NCBI GenBank assembly: GCA_002794735.1
Contig: NBAZ01000028.1
Coordinates: forward strand, 62,001 to 126,000
Origin: Pyrrhoderma lamaoense
Lineage: Eukaryota; Basidiomycota; Agaricomycetes; Hymenochaetales; Hymenochaetaceae
Length of the DNA: 64,000 nt
Direction of reading: 5' to 3'
In this document: positions 36,001 through 48,800 of the stretch, one piece after another
Layout of the letters: each line of letters starts with the position of its first letter
How positions within the stretch are numbered: the first letter of the stretch is position 1
The notes under the pieces: model-generated
What the model was told of the DNA's origin: nothing
The model's input: only the letters and a program-made list of their open reading frames with translations
The model's database searches: none
Translations under genes and position numbers: made by a program

Positions 36001-38139
36001 GCGGCTTCGCCAAGAATTTTCATAGTTTCGGCCCATGGCCACTCTGGTTCTATCATTAACAAATCCCTTTCCTTCAAGTCACCAAGCTTGGTTTGGAAAT
36101 ACTTCAGGACATCACCCCTAGTGTTTTCTGACTCATGATCTAGGTTCATGTGACGTATTCGCAGTTTATCGAGCTCCCCGGACGAAGCAATGTCCCCCTC
36201 CGGTCGACTAGTGACGAGAAAGCGGTAATTGAGAGGAAGCGTCTGTAGTTTCTCCTTAATCAGTCTGATATACGGCTCCCGCTTCCCTCTGCTTCCACAC
36301 TCGTCAAGAGCATCGAGGACGATGAGAATATTATCCTTTTTCTTGTCTTCCATTGATATCGTGTGTAGCGGTTCGGATAACAAGATCTCGAAAGCCCTCT
36401 CTGGTGTGGCAGTGATTATATCATTTGCATCAAGCTGAGCGTTGATAGCTTCGGCAGTTCTTTGGCATCGGAGGGCTAGATCGTATGCGATAGTACGGAA
36501 GATATATGCAGGATCGCTTTTGTCTCTCAGAAAGTACTGATGAGAACCGAGTTGGCCCTTCCTTTGGTAATTTTCTGCAATTGTGGTAGCGATAGTGCTC
36601 TTGCCTGTCCCAGCACGGCCAAGGCTGAAGAAAACATTGGGTGCATTCGTATCTTTTACCCAATCCTCGATTTCATTCAAGACCTCAACCCGTGTTCCTT
36701 CCAGACAGATCTGGCGGTCTGTCCTACCCTCATGCTTCGGTTGAAGCTTTTTTTCGAGTTCTACGAGTAAAGTTTGTTCAGTACATAAGTAATACATGCT
36801 AATCTAATGATTTGAACTTACTTTCTTTAAGTTTCTCACTAATTTCTACCCGTGCTTCATTCCGAGTTACAATAATGTCTTGTCGGATAAACGCTGATTC
36901 GAAATCCCTCTTCAAGTCTCTAAGTGTAACTTCGAGATTGCTTATTTCGGCTTTCCTCATCAGCATGAACATACGACCTAACGAGAATACTAATTAACAA
37001 GCGAGGTAAAAGCGCAATACAATCTCTAGAAACTTACGGATGAAGTGTTCCCTTGTATAGCCTTGTATGAGTTTACTGCATTCGTTGATAAATTGAAGGA
37101 TTTTGGTGATGACTAAGCTCAAGGAATGGGACGGATTGATGAAAACAGAAGCGTCTTCGATGTCCAAGAATAGACCCATGAGACTCTTCACGAGATCCCT
37201 GATCTTTTTATCGGTGTCGATTGTAGTAGCGACAAGCTGGGGAATCTAATTATCTCAGACTATAGAATGATGTTGCACAATACTCACTTTCAAGAGCCCC
37301 GACGTTATAGACCACGCTAATTTCAGATGTATATCCGGGCATGCCTGTTAATAATCCAATCAATACAGAATCAAAGCCGAAAGCCATGAAAAAAAATGCT
37401 TACCTCTGCTATGATGTCCCCGACTTTGACAAAATCATCGATTATATAACCTCCTTCCACCAACGATTCACATTCCTTGCTTTTAGCTACGTTCCTCGCA
37501 GTAACAAATATTTCGTTGACATCCTTCGCAATGTCATCATGATCAGAGGGTTGAATGTCAAAAAGGACATGGGCAAGATTGACAAGAGTTATCACGGTGT
37601 TCTTCATTTCATCCGATGGTTGAAGACATAAGAAAAGTGAACACGATCCGGACTTTGATTGAAGAAAAATGCAAGCGTCTACTTTGTCTCCTTAAACGTT
37701 TGTGGGAGAATAATACTATTTTGTCCTTACCTTCACCGCTCTCTTTAAGTATATCTTTGAAGGAGCATTCAATACTTCCAATATTCTTATCAAACAAAAA
37801 GTCCTTCTTCTTCAACGTGATGGTGATTCTATTCTCTTTGTCCGAGCTTATACACGCACTTGTTCACAACAAGCCATTTTTAGTAACTAGAATTAATGGT
37901 CGAAAACTAATGATCAGACAGCGTACATCGGAAAGGTCTCGTTCCATTGAGGTGGCAGCCGGTCGACAGATCTTGTTCTATGTCTCTCTTCTCCAACAGC
38001 GATTTCAACGTATAGCTCTTGTACTTTTGATTTCCCAGGAATAGTTATGTCTGATCGTGATACTAAAGGAAATAGTTAATCATCTAAGGACTATTTGATG
38101 TGCACGTGACGAACCTCGAAGGGAGTAGAACTTTGACAT
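33097..38139 (-). CDS. NLR-F: C2-like / helical / NACHT / 14xWD40 receptor-like protein
   Basis: Appears intact. The start at 38139 (ATG TCA AAG TTC TAC TCC) gives MSKFYSLR in a 25-nt first exon, 38115-38139. The C2 exons encode ITIPGKSKVQELYVEI and then TITLKKKDFLFDKNIGSIEC. The NACHT exon spans about 35271-36760 with Walker A GRAGTGKST, Walker B ILIVLDALDECG and FLVTSRPEGD. The last exon (33097-35223) holds a helical linker and 14 WD40 repeats, ending with the tail motif EDDGWLTGNN. As in NLR-A, the protein ends about 30 residues earlier than NLR-B, C and G because the C-run after that motif is one base shorter. It is flanked by the 3' module at 32380 and the promoter box at 38252. The role as a non-self sensor is inferred from the family. 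Confidence 0.9.
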
Positions 38140-38251
38140 GGCCCGTAGTCTGATGCTCTGAGTGGGAGGGCAAGACTTGGGAGTGGGAAAGGTAGAGGGT
38201 TGAGGAAAGCCTTAAAAAAAGGAGATGGTTGGGATGTCTTATATAGGAATT

Positions 38252-38261
38252 GCCTCAAGGC
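38252..38261 (-). promoter_or_regulatory. Conserved GCCTCAAGGC box and nearby TATA upstream of NLR-F
   Basis: The box is 113 bp upstream of the NLR-F ATG. A TATATAAG motif on the minus strand lies just downstream of it at about 38240-38247. The neighbouring CACTGGTTGATGGTAA matches the context at NLR-B. Regulatory role inferred. Confidence 0.5.
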
Positions 38262-38639
38262 AAAACCGGTGAGGGTCACTGGTTGATGGTAAGTAATTAT
38301 GGAAATTCTGGAACGAGTTAGAGAGCTGTGACCCAGACTAGGATAGATTGAATAAACATATAGGAGTTAGGCCAGTCCGATAAGCTCCAACTTCCCAATG
38401 CTCGCCGAGACACAGACTCTCTGTTTCTAGATTAGTTTACGAAGTATTAGCTATGCAAGCGAGGCGTTAGGCAGGAACACGCATGTCAAGATCACCTGGT
38501 GCATATCATCGGCTAGAAGTCTCCTAAAGACAGCATAGAAGGTACATCTATATGAATGTGGTGATTTGGGTACAATAGAGTCGTACATCCTGAGGTTATC
38601 TCAACTCACAAGAAAGGCTCAGCTGACGATGGAGCTATG

Positions 38640-39500
38640 TGATATTAAACATGCCTCATTGCGTTCTCGATAGATCTCGCTGGTTGATAGTAAGAATAGA
38701 AATAGCATGAAAGGTACAAGGATATAGAAGTGGCGACTTGAAGCGAACGAGGGCCAGGCATGCCAAGTCTAGACCAGCTCACGAAGGGCCTAGGTAAAAG
38801 ATATATGTATAAGGAAAACCCCGTTAGGATTGCTTCTCGAAACTTAGAAGTACAAAGTTTTATCAAGGTAGCTTACGGGGCATCATTTGAGATTGAAAAT
38901 ATCAAAGCTCTTACCCTCATATAATGCATGCTACTGACATACGAGGGATATATCAGTAGATATTTATTAGAGAATGGAAACCAGAAGTTACTAAATGGAG
39001 GTTGAGTTTAAAGCAGAAATTATACATCATACAAGGTCGTAAACTACATGTATGTTTACTGCGATGGTGTGAACGTGCGTAAGAAGTCGTGGAAATAGCA
39101 AGCTTGAAGATATTTGGTTATCAATCAGAAAACTTGACTTACGAGAACCCATTGTTTTTTCATAGAACTTTTCTTACAGCTCTCATTTCCGAATAAGACT
39201 CTCACGTATAGATCCAAGTCTCATGACTCTCCGGGAGCAGTCATGTCCAATATTGATGCTAAGAGTGGGAAAGAGAGGCACGATTGTTGAATGAAAAACT
39301 AATTGAGTACTTACAACAAGTTTCGAAGGGTGGTAAACGATGTTATAAAAATGGCTCAATTGAGTAGAGAGATGCTAATTCAAGGTGCGGAGGGCAGAGG
39401 GTCGAGCCTTGAGGGAAAAGAGAGTCGGGTCTTGCAACAATCAGTTTGCCTCATGGTGAGCTCAATGCACATCACCTGTTGGTAGTGAAAATAGAAAAGT
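38640..39500 (-). pseudogene. Relic promoter and first two exons of an NLR gene
   Basis: A box relative (GCCTCATGGT) at about 39448, a first-exon relative near 39315-39350 in which the ATG position reads ATA, and a C2 exon near 39120-39262 with an in-frame TGA can be followed on the minus strand in the usual order. A second box-like stretch (GCCTCATTGC with CTGGTTGATAGTAA) is near 38650. Downstream exons are gone. It is a dead 5' fragment of another array member. Nothing else is recognisable between 38300 and 38640. Confidence 0.5.
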
Positions 39501-39739
39501 CTAGGAGCGCAGTGATTTGGATCAGATAGGATCAGATACGCGGAGACTAGACCAGTCTGAGAGTGCTCAGGTGATCGTAATATCACCACTTTTAACTCTC
39601 AAAACCTTAACAATACGGCAATTCCCTTAATTTGAGTGCTACTGAGTGTAATTACAGTAATAAACCAAGTACTGGTTGCACGTGCGTCGCTCCTAGTAGA
39701 AGTACTTTTTTCATTTTGGTTCGGACTGACCTCCAAGTG

Positions 39740-40130
39740 ACTCCACTTGAACCGCAATCGGATTCTCTCTCTTCAACGGAAGGAACATCATGCTTTTATG
39801 CGTTCTCCTTTAAGCATTCTGAAGAAATTCAGGTATTTATTTGTGACTCTTTGTCCCACACGAGTGTGAGTTTCAGGCATGAATTGAGAAGGTGTTCGAT
39901 GGACCGATAAGACTCATCTTCTCGATCAACAACGAACAGCAATGGCTTTCCTCTCTGTGTCATTACCAGCACCAAGCCCTCTCTATGCATAGGAAATTGT
40001 CATTAGGCTCTCATATACGGGTGTATAATGCAGATGGGTTGGCCTAGTGAGTGAACAATTCGTCAATAATAGATACATATTGAGAGAACGAGATATATTG
40101 TAAATACAACAAAGAGTAATAATCATATTA
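39740..40130 (-). pseudogene. NLR linker/NACHT fragments, second copy of the 14.8-kb relic
   Basis: Matches in order to 14820-15400: the CTCTCTTCAACGGAAGGAACATC stretch (linker exon), then TTTCCTCTCTGTGTCATTACCA, TCATATACGG-TGTATAATG and GAGATATATTGTA-ATACAA. Degraded, no open frame. Its position beside the methyltransferase pseudogene repeats the arrangement at 15 kb. Confidence 0.5.
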
Positions 40131-40229
40131 CGCTGAGTATTTCTCAGAATGGACTGATTATACTTGTGCATATGTGAGTATAAAACCGTCATTAAATACA
40201 GTTAGTGAATTACAAAGGCTTTGTAGCTA

Positions 40230-41100
40230 CTACAATCGCATACTCGATGAATAGCCTGCCAGTGCTTCCCATTCTTTGCTGGCAGCTTCAACCACTTCGT
40301 GTATATCTCATCCTCTGATCTGTACATTGCCAACCCACCTTCAGCCATGACAGCTGTCGCAAGTCCACAAAATACTCTCCTGAGATTCTCCGACCCTGCC
40401 TCACCGATACGGCCCCAACTCTTTCTGATTGGTGCATCTCAAATACCCTAGTTCACATCCACAAACCCAGCATCCAATGCAAATTACGCAAGTCGGTTAT
40501 CACAGTCAGGCAATAGCCCCAGTCTGCTGAACAGTGCTCTTGACACCTTCTCAATCACTGCTGTCTTTTGTAGACCCTCGCCAGAAGGGTAATGGGCGCA
40601 AAGGTCAACGAGTTGGAGGGAGCCTCCTGCTTTCAGGACTCGGTATAGTTCGCACATGGCTACTCGCCACCGGTTTTCAGTGAGAGCTCTGACAAGAAGT
40701 CATTGGTTGATAAAGTCAAACATGTTTGTCCGCTCATCAGGTAACTTGAGCGCCGAAGCATCGACAAAATAAACATTACGCAGATAGGAAAAAGGAAACA
40801 TAGTGGATGAGATATCTGCGCCGATAAGCTCAACCTTATCGCTAACCTCTTCCGATAATGCAAGAATCCATGATACTATAGAATTATGTAAATGAAAGCA
40901 TGAACATTAGTACTACTGCATACTAGCCAGCTCTGGTAACATGGTCTAGTATCTTTGATCCCTCCTTGGACTCTGCATCTTTACTATAGACCAGACGACC
41001 TTCAGAAACCGACTCTGTGATATACACATGCTGTTTTATTAAACTTAAGGATAAGATAAGCCCATGGATTTGTGATACACTGGAGTGGTCATAACCGGTC
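40230..41100 (-). pseudogene. SAM-dependent methyltransferase pseudogene, copy 2
   Basis: More complete than the copy at 15.5 kb. The minus strand encodes, in order, VYITESVSEGRLVYSKDAES near 41000 and VSDKVELIGADISS near 40840. It continues with VYFVDASALKLPDERTNMFD, LYRVLKAGGSLQLVDLCAHY near 40620, GLLPDCDNRLA near 40510 and YTKWLKLPAKNGKHWQAIHR near 40260. This is the order of a class I methyltransferase (motif IV, then RVLKxGG). A TGA interrupts the frame in the motif after MFDFINQ, where copy 1 has Arg, and other shifts are present. Substrate unknown. Confidence 0.75.
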
Positions 41101-41369
41101 AACTAACCTATCTTTTTCCTCGTCATCTCTTGAGAGAATATAGATATCTTCCACTGGGCTTTGTACGCTCTATGTGAGTGACACCACTTGTACGAGCTTG
41201 TGATAAATGTAGTTTGAAGCGAATGCTTTTACCTCCTCCTTTATATCCTATCTGAGGCGAGGAGCGGGGTACGTTGGCTATTTAAGGAGTTTTCTCTTCT
41301 ATAGGGTGATCGATGTTCAATCTTTGGCCAACAAGAAAATAATTCCGGGTATTATTATTCTGATTTTTT

Positions 41370-42045
41370 TTCAACTCTGGATTTCTTTCACCATAATCTA
41401 TCCCGTGTGCAAATGAATTAAGTAATTTTGTTCTTGGAGCTCGCAGCAATCAAGGCAAACAAATCAATGAATAACGAACTCTTAAAGAAGCAACAGCGAA
41501 ACGTAGAGATCTTACAATAAGCTGCTATTGTAATTTTAGGGAGTGAATAAGGTTGTTGACAAAGAAATAAAGCATGGAAAGAGGTAGATTGAGACGCGAG
41601 AAAGCGAGAAAGATTCAAAGAGTGATAGAATTACTACAACCATGCATTGCACCTGCTCATAGTATCTTATCCAAACTCTCTAAGCCGATTTTGTCGCGAA
41701 ACGAGCTCTAGACTACTCAGACTCGAGAACTTTTGAGAAGTATAATGTACAAATGCAGACGAAGTGAATGACAAAAGGGGTAGTAGAAGCATAAAAAAAG
41801 TGGTTTTGAGTGTGATTAATTAAAGTTATAGTCGACGTAGTATCGTGGCCTACATGTACTTGTGCATGAATACGTTGAAGAGGCTGATAGAAAGAGAGCT
41901 GAGTGCTAGTATATTATGGTATCAAAATCACGGGCTATTCTAATACTATAACATACAAATGACACATGCACAAAATTATAGGTTGAATGAAAATAATTGA
42001 AAAATAGATAATGGTGCAGATACGTTTAAAGATTAGAGAGGCGTA
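41370..42045. repeat. Duplicated 3'-flank module, copy 3 (downstream of NLR-G/H)
   Basis: Close relative of 17390-18062: GTGCAAATGAATTAAGTAA, the GAGCTCGCAGCAATCAAGG stretch, TAAGCTGCTATTG and GATTGAGACGCGAGAAAGCG are shared. It marks the common 3' flank of NLR-C, NLR-F and NLR-G/H. No gene recognised. Confidence 0.6.
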
Positions 42046-42888
42046 TTACGAAACAGGTGCATCAGATGAAGGAAAACAAGCAGACCATTGTTCACCTTGA
42101 TTGATTGAAAGATGCAATCTCGTTGAGAAACGTACATTTAGAGTACGAATGCACGGACCGATTACTATCGATTTATGAAGATCTGGGGGAATCCACATGT
42201 GTAAGTTGCCGTTACTTCCAGTGAGCCAGCCATCATCTTCTAGACACCATTTCCTTTCCTCTGATTCAACATCTACAGACCAAAAATGGATTGTTGCACC
42301 TGAGGAGCTTGAGGCAAACCTAATATAGTTACTATCAGATGTAGGGAAGGCAGCGATGGATCTAACGTATGATGCTTTACTAGCTTGGAAGAATAGATTG
42401 CCAGTTGACGCGTTCCATACGCAGATAGTATTGTCAGTAGAACCGGAGATTATCCACCTACCATCAGGAGAAAAGCACACAGAGTAAACACTGTTCGTAT
42501 GACCTGTTAATGGATCATACGCTGCTTGGCCGGTTTCAGCATTCCAGACTCGTATTGAATTGTCATTAGATGCAGAGACAACATATAAGCCATCGGGAGA
42601 GTAAGAAACAGAGTTGACCCAATATTCATGACCTTCAAAAGTGGAAAGGAGACTGCCATTGGAAGCGTTCCAAATACGGACAGTTTTATCGCGTGATCCA
42701 GAGACAATCTTCTTTCCGTCAGGAGAATAACAAGCTGAGTGGACCCAGTCTGTATGTCCAGTGAGCGGGTCAAGTGCTAATGTGCCACTTGCAACGTCCC
42801 ATACTTGGATTGAATTGTTGTAGTAACTGGAAGCAAGACGAGAGCCATCAGGAGAAAAAGCGACTGAATTAACCCAACTGGTGTGATC
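42046..42888 (-). pseudogene. NLR-G/H 3' part: WD40 repeats 10-14 and C-terminal tail
   Basis: Five WD40 repeats (from WVNSVAFSPDGSRLAS to IHFWS) and the full family tail (EDDGWLTGSN, HMWIPPD, ending at 42046). Upstream the homology to NLR-F stops at 42891, exactly where the CACTA transposon begins. The open frame itself extends into the transposon to an ATG at 42912, so the terminal repeat supplies a start codon in frame. The missing front part lies at 59648-63900. The two parts together would have the standard 14 repeats. Whether a transcript of this fragment exists is unknown. Confidence 0.85.
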
Positions 42889-42891
42889 ATT

Positions 42892-43620
42892 CACTGCGTG
42901 TTTGTGTAACATAGGCCGTGTCTACGTAGGTAAATGTAGATTATATAATCAAACCTGGGAATAATACCACCGAATGCTGGACTTACATGTTGTTAGTGTG
43001 GCGTTTGTCATCTATATGACTCCACCTAGATTACTTAGGTTACGTGTGTTTAGCTGTAATTATATGTTATATAATACTTACCTAGGTAAACCTTAGTTGT
43101 GTGTACAAGTATTTCTATATTTTTTTTGCTTTGTTTTACATGTCTGTCCAGGTTTTACCATGTAAACTTTTGTATTACTAGGTATTCCTAGTACGTGTGT
43201 ATATGTATTTCTATCTTTTTTTTGTACACTCTTACATGTAGGCCCAGAAATACTCATGTAAGAGGGTATTACATAAAATATTATTTATAACAGCGTGTAA
43301 ATTTTGATCTACACGTTGTTATACGTCTACCCATGATATGCTTCACGTGGATTTAGGTTCTATATTACTCAATATTACCTTATAAAACAAAATTAAATCA
43401 AACAATATTTACCTCTATTTTGTTATATTGACGTATATTTAGTTAGTATTGTTCTTCTTTTGTCAAAATATGACAAATAATGTTATTTAGAAGCAGTAAA
43501 TGCTATCTAACCATGCGGGCTGTGAAGAGAATTAAAATTAAAAGTTTAAAGTTGAAAGATCAGACTTATTGTATATCGGCGTGCTAAATTATAGAAGTTT
43601 AGTGAGCCAGACAACGTTCG
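42892..43620. repeat. Left subterminal region of the CACTA element
   Basis: AT-rich, non-coding. It holds repeated short motifs in both orientations: TACGTAGGTAAA near 42915, CCACCTAGATTACTTAGG near 43022, ACCTAGGTAAACC at 43080, TACTAGGTATTCCTAGTA near 43178, and the TACATGTAGGCCC / CTCATGTAAG pair near 43234. Such subterminal motif arrays are typical transposase-binding regions of CACTA elements; binding is inferred. Confidence 0.6.
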
Positions 43621-43684
43621 TCTGGCTCTCCTTACCTTTCCCCTTGCACGTCACCCTCGTTAATCCCAGGTAAACTAATTTTTT

Positions 43685-45556
43685 ATGTCTCCATCCATGG
43701 TCTCGAGGGGAGAATTTAGAGGGAGGGAGGAGTCTTCGGCATCCAGGTCAAAAAGACCTAGAAGAGCTTCGTCAAGCGAACATACGGAGAGGCGCCACCA
43801 AAGGAGAATCGAGAAGGTTTTTGTCCCGGACTCAGACTTAGATGAAAGCATGGAATCGGAGTACGTACCTTTATATAATATTTGGGCTCTTTTCGCTGAT
43901 GTAGATTTGAGCTCCAGACAGAGAAAAGTAAGGAAACAGAAGACGATGCATAATCGTACTCACCGTACTACCCGGCATCGAGGTTCCCCGAGTGACAACG
44001 AGGGCAGCAGACCCAGCTCTGATGAAGACGAAGATGAAACTCACGAGATACTACAGCGTCGAAGAAGTCCCCAGCCTTCGAGTAAACAGTACGACTCGTT
44101 GCTCTATATCTTGCAGGACATCCAGAAGCGTCTGTCTAAGATCGAGAAAAAGCTTGAGAAGAATACAGCCCCAGAAAGAGAGAATGATGATGATGATGAT
44201 GATGATGATGCTGGTGGTGAAGAAGTCCGTACTGCACATGCTAAGAGGACAAGTGAAGTAGGCAAGAGGAGGAGGGCCGTACGGCGTGGGGTCCCTATTC
44301 GATTTCTCACAAAACGGAATGTGACACTCACTGTCGAACAAACGGTAGCAAAGGGTCATATAGCCGTACGTTTATAAGTCTAATTTGATAATATGACTTA
44401 CTGATTTATTTGTTGTATCTATAAAATGTATTATCTATAGAATCACATTAATAAGGAGATGGACGAGGGTTCTGGCATCACTAGTGCTACCAACCTTCAT
44501 GACCTGGATGCCCTACACGATCAGAGACTCGAGGACTATGAGAGGGCGGGTGTCACAGATCCAGTTCTCGCCCCCCCGATTTTCTCTAAACCGGTCTCGG
44601 CGAGTATCAACCAAGATCACTGCAATAATGCAGTTGATAAGTTTTTTTCTCTGGGTCTTGCGGAGGTAAGCAAATAAGATCAAGAAACTGCTAACAGACT
44701 AACCACGAGAAATAATCAGGTGAAAGAAACCGTTTCACCTGATATTTTTACATACAATGGTATAGACTTCTCAAGAGCGGACGTGCACGCTTTGGCTCAA
44801 GAGCGCTGGAGAACATGGAGGAAACGGTGGGACAAGACCGATAAGGGGGATGGGCAGAAGGCTAGCGAGAAGAATGCAAAAAAAAATTGCATCTACTCCC
44901 GTCAAAAGGAAGTGAGTAAAAAATAAGATATAGATAACTTTTTTGGGTACTAACCGATTTATTGTTCATTTTTCTAGCTTGCCAAGTCTCGTCGTGCTGC
45001 CGGTAGGATGTGCAAGGATATCCTCGGCTTCAACCCTTCCGTGTTCGTTGATACAGACTGTATGTCGGAGGAACATACAGATGATCCTGAGGTGTTTTCA
45101 GATGCGGAGCCGGAAGGGGCAGTAAAAACCCTCCGGGTAGTACATCTGAAGTGTATATCTAGAGAAGTAAGTGGATTAATATTAGTATATGTATTTTAAC
45201 AAGAACTTATATTTAATAAATAGGTAAGGGCGATATACGATTTCTTATCTCAATTATACCTCGGATCGCACAAAACTCGACGGCCCCGGCATTTCAGGAA
45301 AGACACAAAGCTAGAAGTTAAAAATTTTCCATCTACAACCCTTTATCCAGCTATGTTGAACTTGGAGTGGTACGATGAGCTTGACGAACAGGAGAAGAAG
45401 CTCATTGTTCTATACAGGTTGGATCCGGAAGGCTACAACCCGGGAAAAATGGTCGATTTTCTACAAAAAGGGAAGTACAGAGTCTTCGCTGCAGAGGGAC
45501 TGCCTGAAGACCCCGAGGGTATGGACACGGGGGAGGGAAATCGATCAGGAGAGTGA
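43685..45556 (+). CDS. Second gene of the CACTA element, 539 aa, five exons
   Basis: Exons 43685-44365, 44441-44665, 44720-44911, 44978-45166 and 45224-45556 join with all four introns in phase 0 and GT-AG ends. The N-terminus is Arg/Ser-rich and probably nuclear (SKRPRRASSS). A short heptad-like stretch (IQKRLSKIEKKLEKN) precedes a run of nine Asp near 44190. The later exons are basic or mixed (WRTWRKRWDK, AKSRRAAGRMCKDILGF), followed by YLGSHKTRRPRHFRKDTKLE and WYDELDEQEKKLIVLYRL. I do not recognise a known domain. Its place next to the convergent transposase suggests a TnpA-like accessory protein of the element, or a host-derived gene; that is inference. Confidence 0.75.
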
Positions 45557-45873
45557 AGCCAGGGATCAAAAAACGGCCTCCAAAGGGTGTCATCTTGTGC
45601 GATGTGTTCTTGTGCGTGTCTCTTCTCTTGACTTGTCATCCTTGCCTTCCAGCTTCTGTAATATCATGTTGCTGTAATTTGTGGTTTTTTGTGTTATATC
45701 TTTGTATCTTTTTGTATCTTTTAGCGCAAATTCACGGTATGCGTTAGCTTGAATAGATGCTCATTTCAAGAAAAAAATAATATCGAAAGATAACATGAGA
45801 TTAATGAGTGGTGGTATAATGGTGAAACCAAGAATATTTTAAGTAAATGAAGCCGAATCCTGTATGTTTGTAG

Positions 45874-48800
45874 TTAGTGATTGAACATAAGGATTGATAA
45901 GTTTGAAAGAACCCTTGAAAGACCGACTGTCGCCCATATAACCCGAGGGGGTGGTTGATCATCTTCGTCCTCTTCGTCAAGATTACCATGAGGGTCCCTT
46001 GGCGAATATAGTTTCAGTATTATCCTACACGCTTGACTCGTGATATTTTGAGGAAGAAGAAACGGTGGTAGATTAGTATCACCATCCATATCAAGATATC
46101 CATTATATTCCCAGAAATCGACCTCTAGTTCCAGACTACAATAGGGATTTCCGATAATTGAAACTCGTGGTTAGTATACGAAGCGAAGTGCGATGGAGAT
46201 AGAACTTACTACGAGTCCCAGTCACTTGTATCTATCTCCGTAAAGCGACGAAACCATTTAACTTGTAAAAAGGATGTTGTGAGTACTTGAGAAGCGGAAA
46301 GTTTCTGTTTATGAGAGAAAATCTTGACTACTTGACCCGCATGTCGTAGGTTCCTATATTTATACAAAATAATCAAATTCCGTGCCTGGGATATCGAATC
46401 CGATGGTGAAATTTGTCTGCCGTTAATAATGAGATAGGGATGGTAGCTGACAGAGGTATTTAAGGTGCAGCTTCCCCTATTTTCTAAACGGGTAGTTGGG
46501 AGAATAAATCTCGTGCCTCTATAAGTCTTTTCGTAGAAGTACTGGAGGTGGTACACGAGTTCTTGAGGAAGCTTTTCGTTTGCTCTCCATTTGCCCCTCT
46601 TTGAAGATTTACCTAGTTTCATTTTTACTTCTTGTAATTTTATAAATCTTTATACGACGAGTTTTAATAATCAAAATTACACACCGGAGAAATCAGCCAT
46701 CTGAGTATCCATCTCACAAAGTATTGAAGAAACGGTGCCTCTAGAATCACCTTCCAATTGTATCATTAGTTCTCCTGTTTTCTTCGTGATCCTCTCGGCG
46801 GGTGAACTCCCATCAATAGTCAGCAATCGATTTGTCTTTATTAAAGCAAAGGGAAAGACAAAAGTCAGAAGTTATAAACTTAGAAAAGAATTAAGATACC
46901 ATCTCTCGTAGCTGACAGTCCCGTTGATATGAATTGAAAAACGTTACTTCCATTTCCCCCCCGGTTCGATTATTTGATAAAAAGTTTTTTAATATTTTGT
47001 TAATTCTCTCCGAGGGGAAGCACCAGAAGCCGTATACCGGTCCATAGTCTTGTATTTGATCGATAATATGTGTTAGATAATGATGATTTGGTTTAACACT
47101 TTTCGTATGGGACTGTAAGATGAAAAATAAGAAATCATGGGTCAGTGAGGCATCTTAACATAAATCTGGGAACTCACGATCAAGTAACTCGACAAAACAT
47201 ATTCTAGGAGTTCCCTCAACCGAGTAAATTCGACTGGGGATATATTACGGCGCATTATGATTTTATTTGCTGTAGCTAGGGCCAAAAAAACTTCATCGTC
47301 TCCCTCAATCATTCTCGGTTGATTCTCAAACCCATCTCCGGTCCACCGTTGCCGCCTAAGAGTATCTTCCTCGGTTTCAGCATCATTGACCTCTTCTTGA
47401 TCTTGAACATCTTCTACTCGTTGATTTCTTTCCTCAACCCGACGATATTCCTCTAGAGCTGTTGAAAGCCAAACTTTCCATATGGTAGGTATCTAAAGAT
47501 GTAAATTAGTAAGTATGATGATATAAAAACGAGATTTTTGTTACAAAAATCGGTCCGAATACAGTAAATAAGGCCTTGTATTCATCAGCAGTTAGTGAAC
47601 CGGCGGAAGGGTATCCCAAGTTCTTGGGCATACGTCCTACCCACGAAGGAGATTCAAACTAAATGTATGTATCAAAATCGAAATAGTCAATTAAAAAACA
47701 TGTATATGTGTTACCGTATCTAGACAATCATGTATTTGGTCTAGTTCTCGTGGAACACCTTGATCACCTGTCCGCTTTCAAAGAGTGTTTGTTAGTATCA
47801 GAGTATCGTACCAAAATGTTTTGTTGACGCCTTAGAGAAGGGAATATTAGTCAAACATAAGAAATATAATCCCTTAGAACTCACCCAGAAGTATATTATG
47901 CATCGGATCAACGATACAAGCACGAATATAAATTTTTCGAAGGTAGTGTAACCGAAGAATTGGAGTCCAGAAAAGACCGTAAGTGTCAAATATGAGTTTT
48001 TTGAGCCTAGAACTCCCATCTCGATGTAATATAGCCAACCAATAGTGTTCTTCACTAGAACGAGGAGTAAACGGGGGTTTCGGTGGGGCACTATCAGGGT
48101 CACCAAGAGACGGAATAATACCCGTATCTACTTGAAATCTACCATCTAAGTGCAAGCCCAGGGTCATTGCACTTTCCGTCTTGAGATCTTGGTGCTTCGC
48201 GTGACATTTCGTGCAGAAGTTGCTTTTGTGTCGATGGCCTGCAAAGCCTGCTACTTTGCATAGAGCTGGGTGATCACAACAAATTGCAATCACAGCCACC
48301 CTAATGAGTCGCCCTAGAGAAACAGATAGATAAGTTTGTTTCTCTAAGTTGTAATAGGCCTCAACTTACCATTCGGGAAACACGGCGTGCAGATAACTAC
48401 ACCATTTTCAAAAAGATTCAGCAAGTCGTCGACATTCAGCTCGAGAACATGACCAAGCTGCTCTGCTGTTGGCTCTTTCGGACCTGGAGTAATAGTCGTT
48501 ACGAGTATATTTGATAAATTGTACCTGTAAACGAGTTTGTAAGTATGATGTGCCCATAAATAAAATAGATAAAACCTTAGGTGTATAGGCAGGTTAGCTA
48601 TTGCAAAACACAGAACACCAGTACTGTGGTGAGAACCAGTTGGTCCGCGGGGATTGAAACTAAATAGAAGATCTCTGTAAAACAAGAAGAAAGCGAGCGA
48701 GATGATAATATCTAATATCGATGATATACGTACCCATCATAAGACAGAGTTACACCTATACGAAGTTCCTCCCTAGTGGTTCGGTCGGTATCGTTGTCAA

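Noticed and set aside
44051..44359. Minus-strand ORFs with poly-Ile or poly-Ser opposite the Asp run (also 49319-49657)
   Set aside because: They are frame shadows of the trinucleotide repeats that encode Asp on the coding strand.
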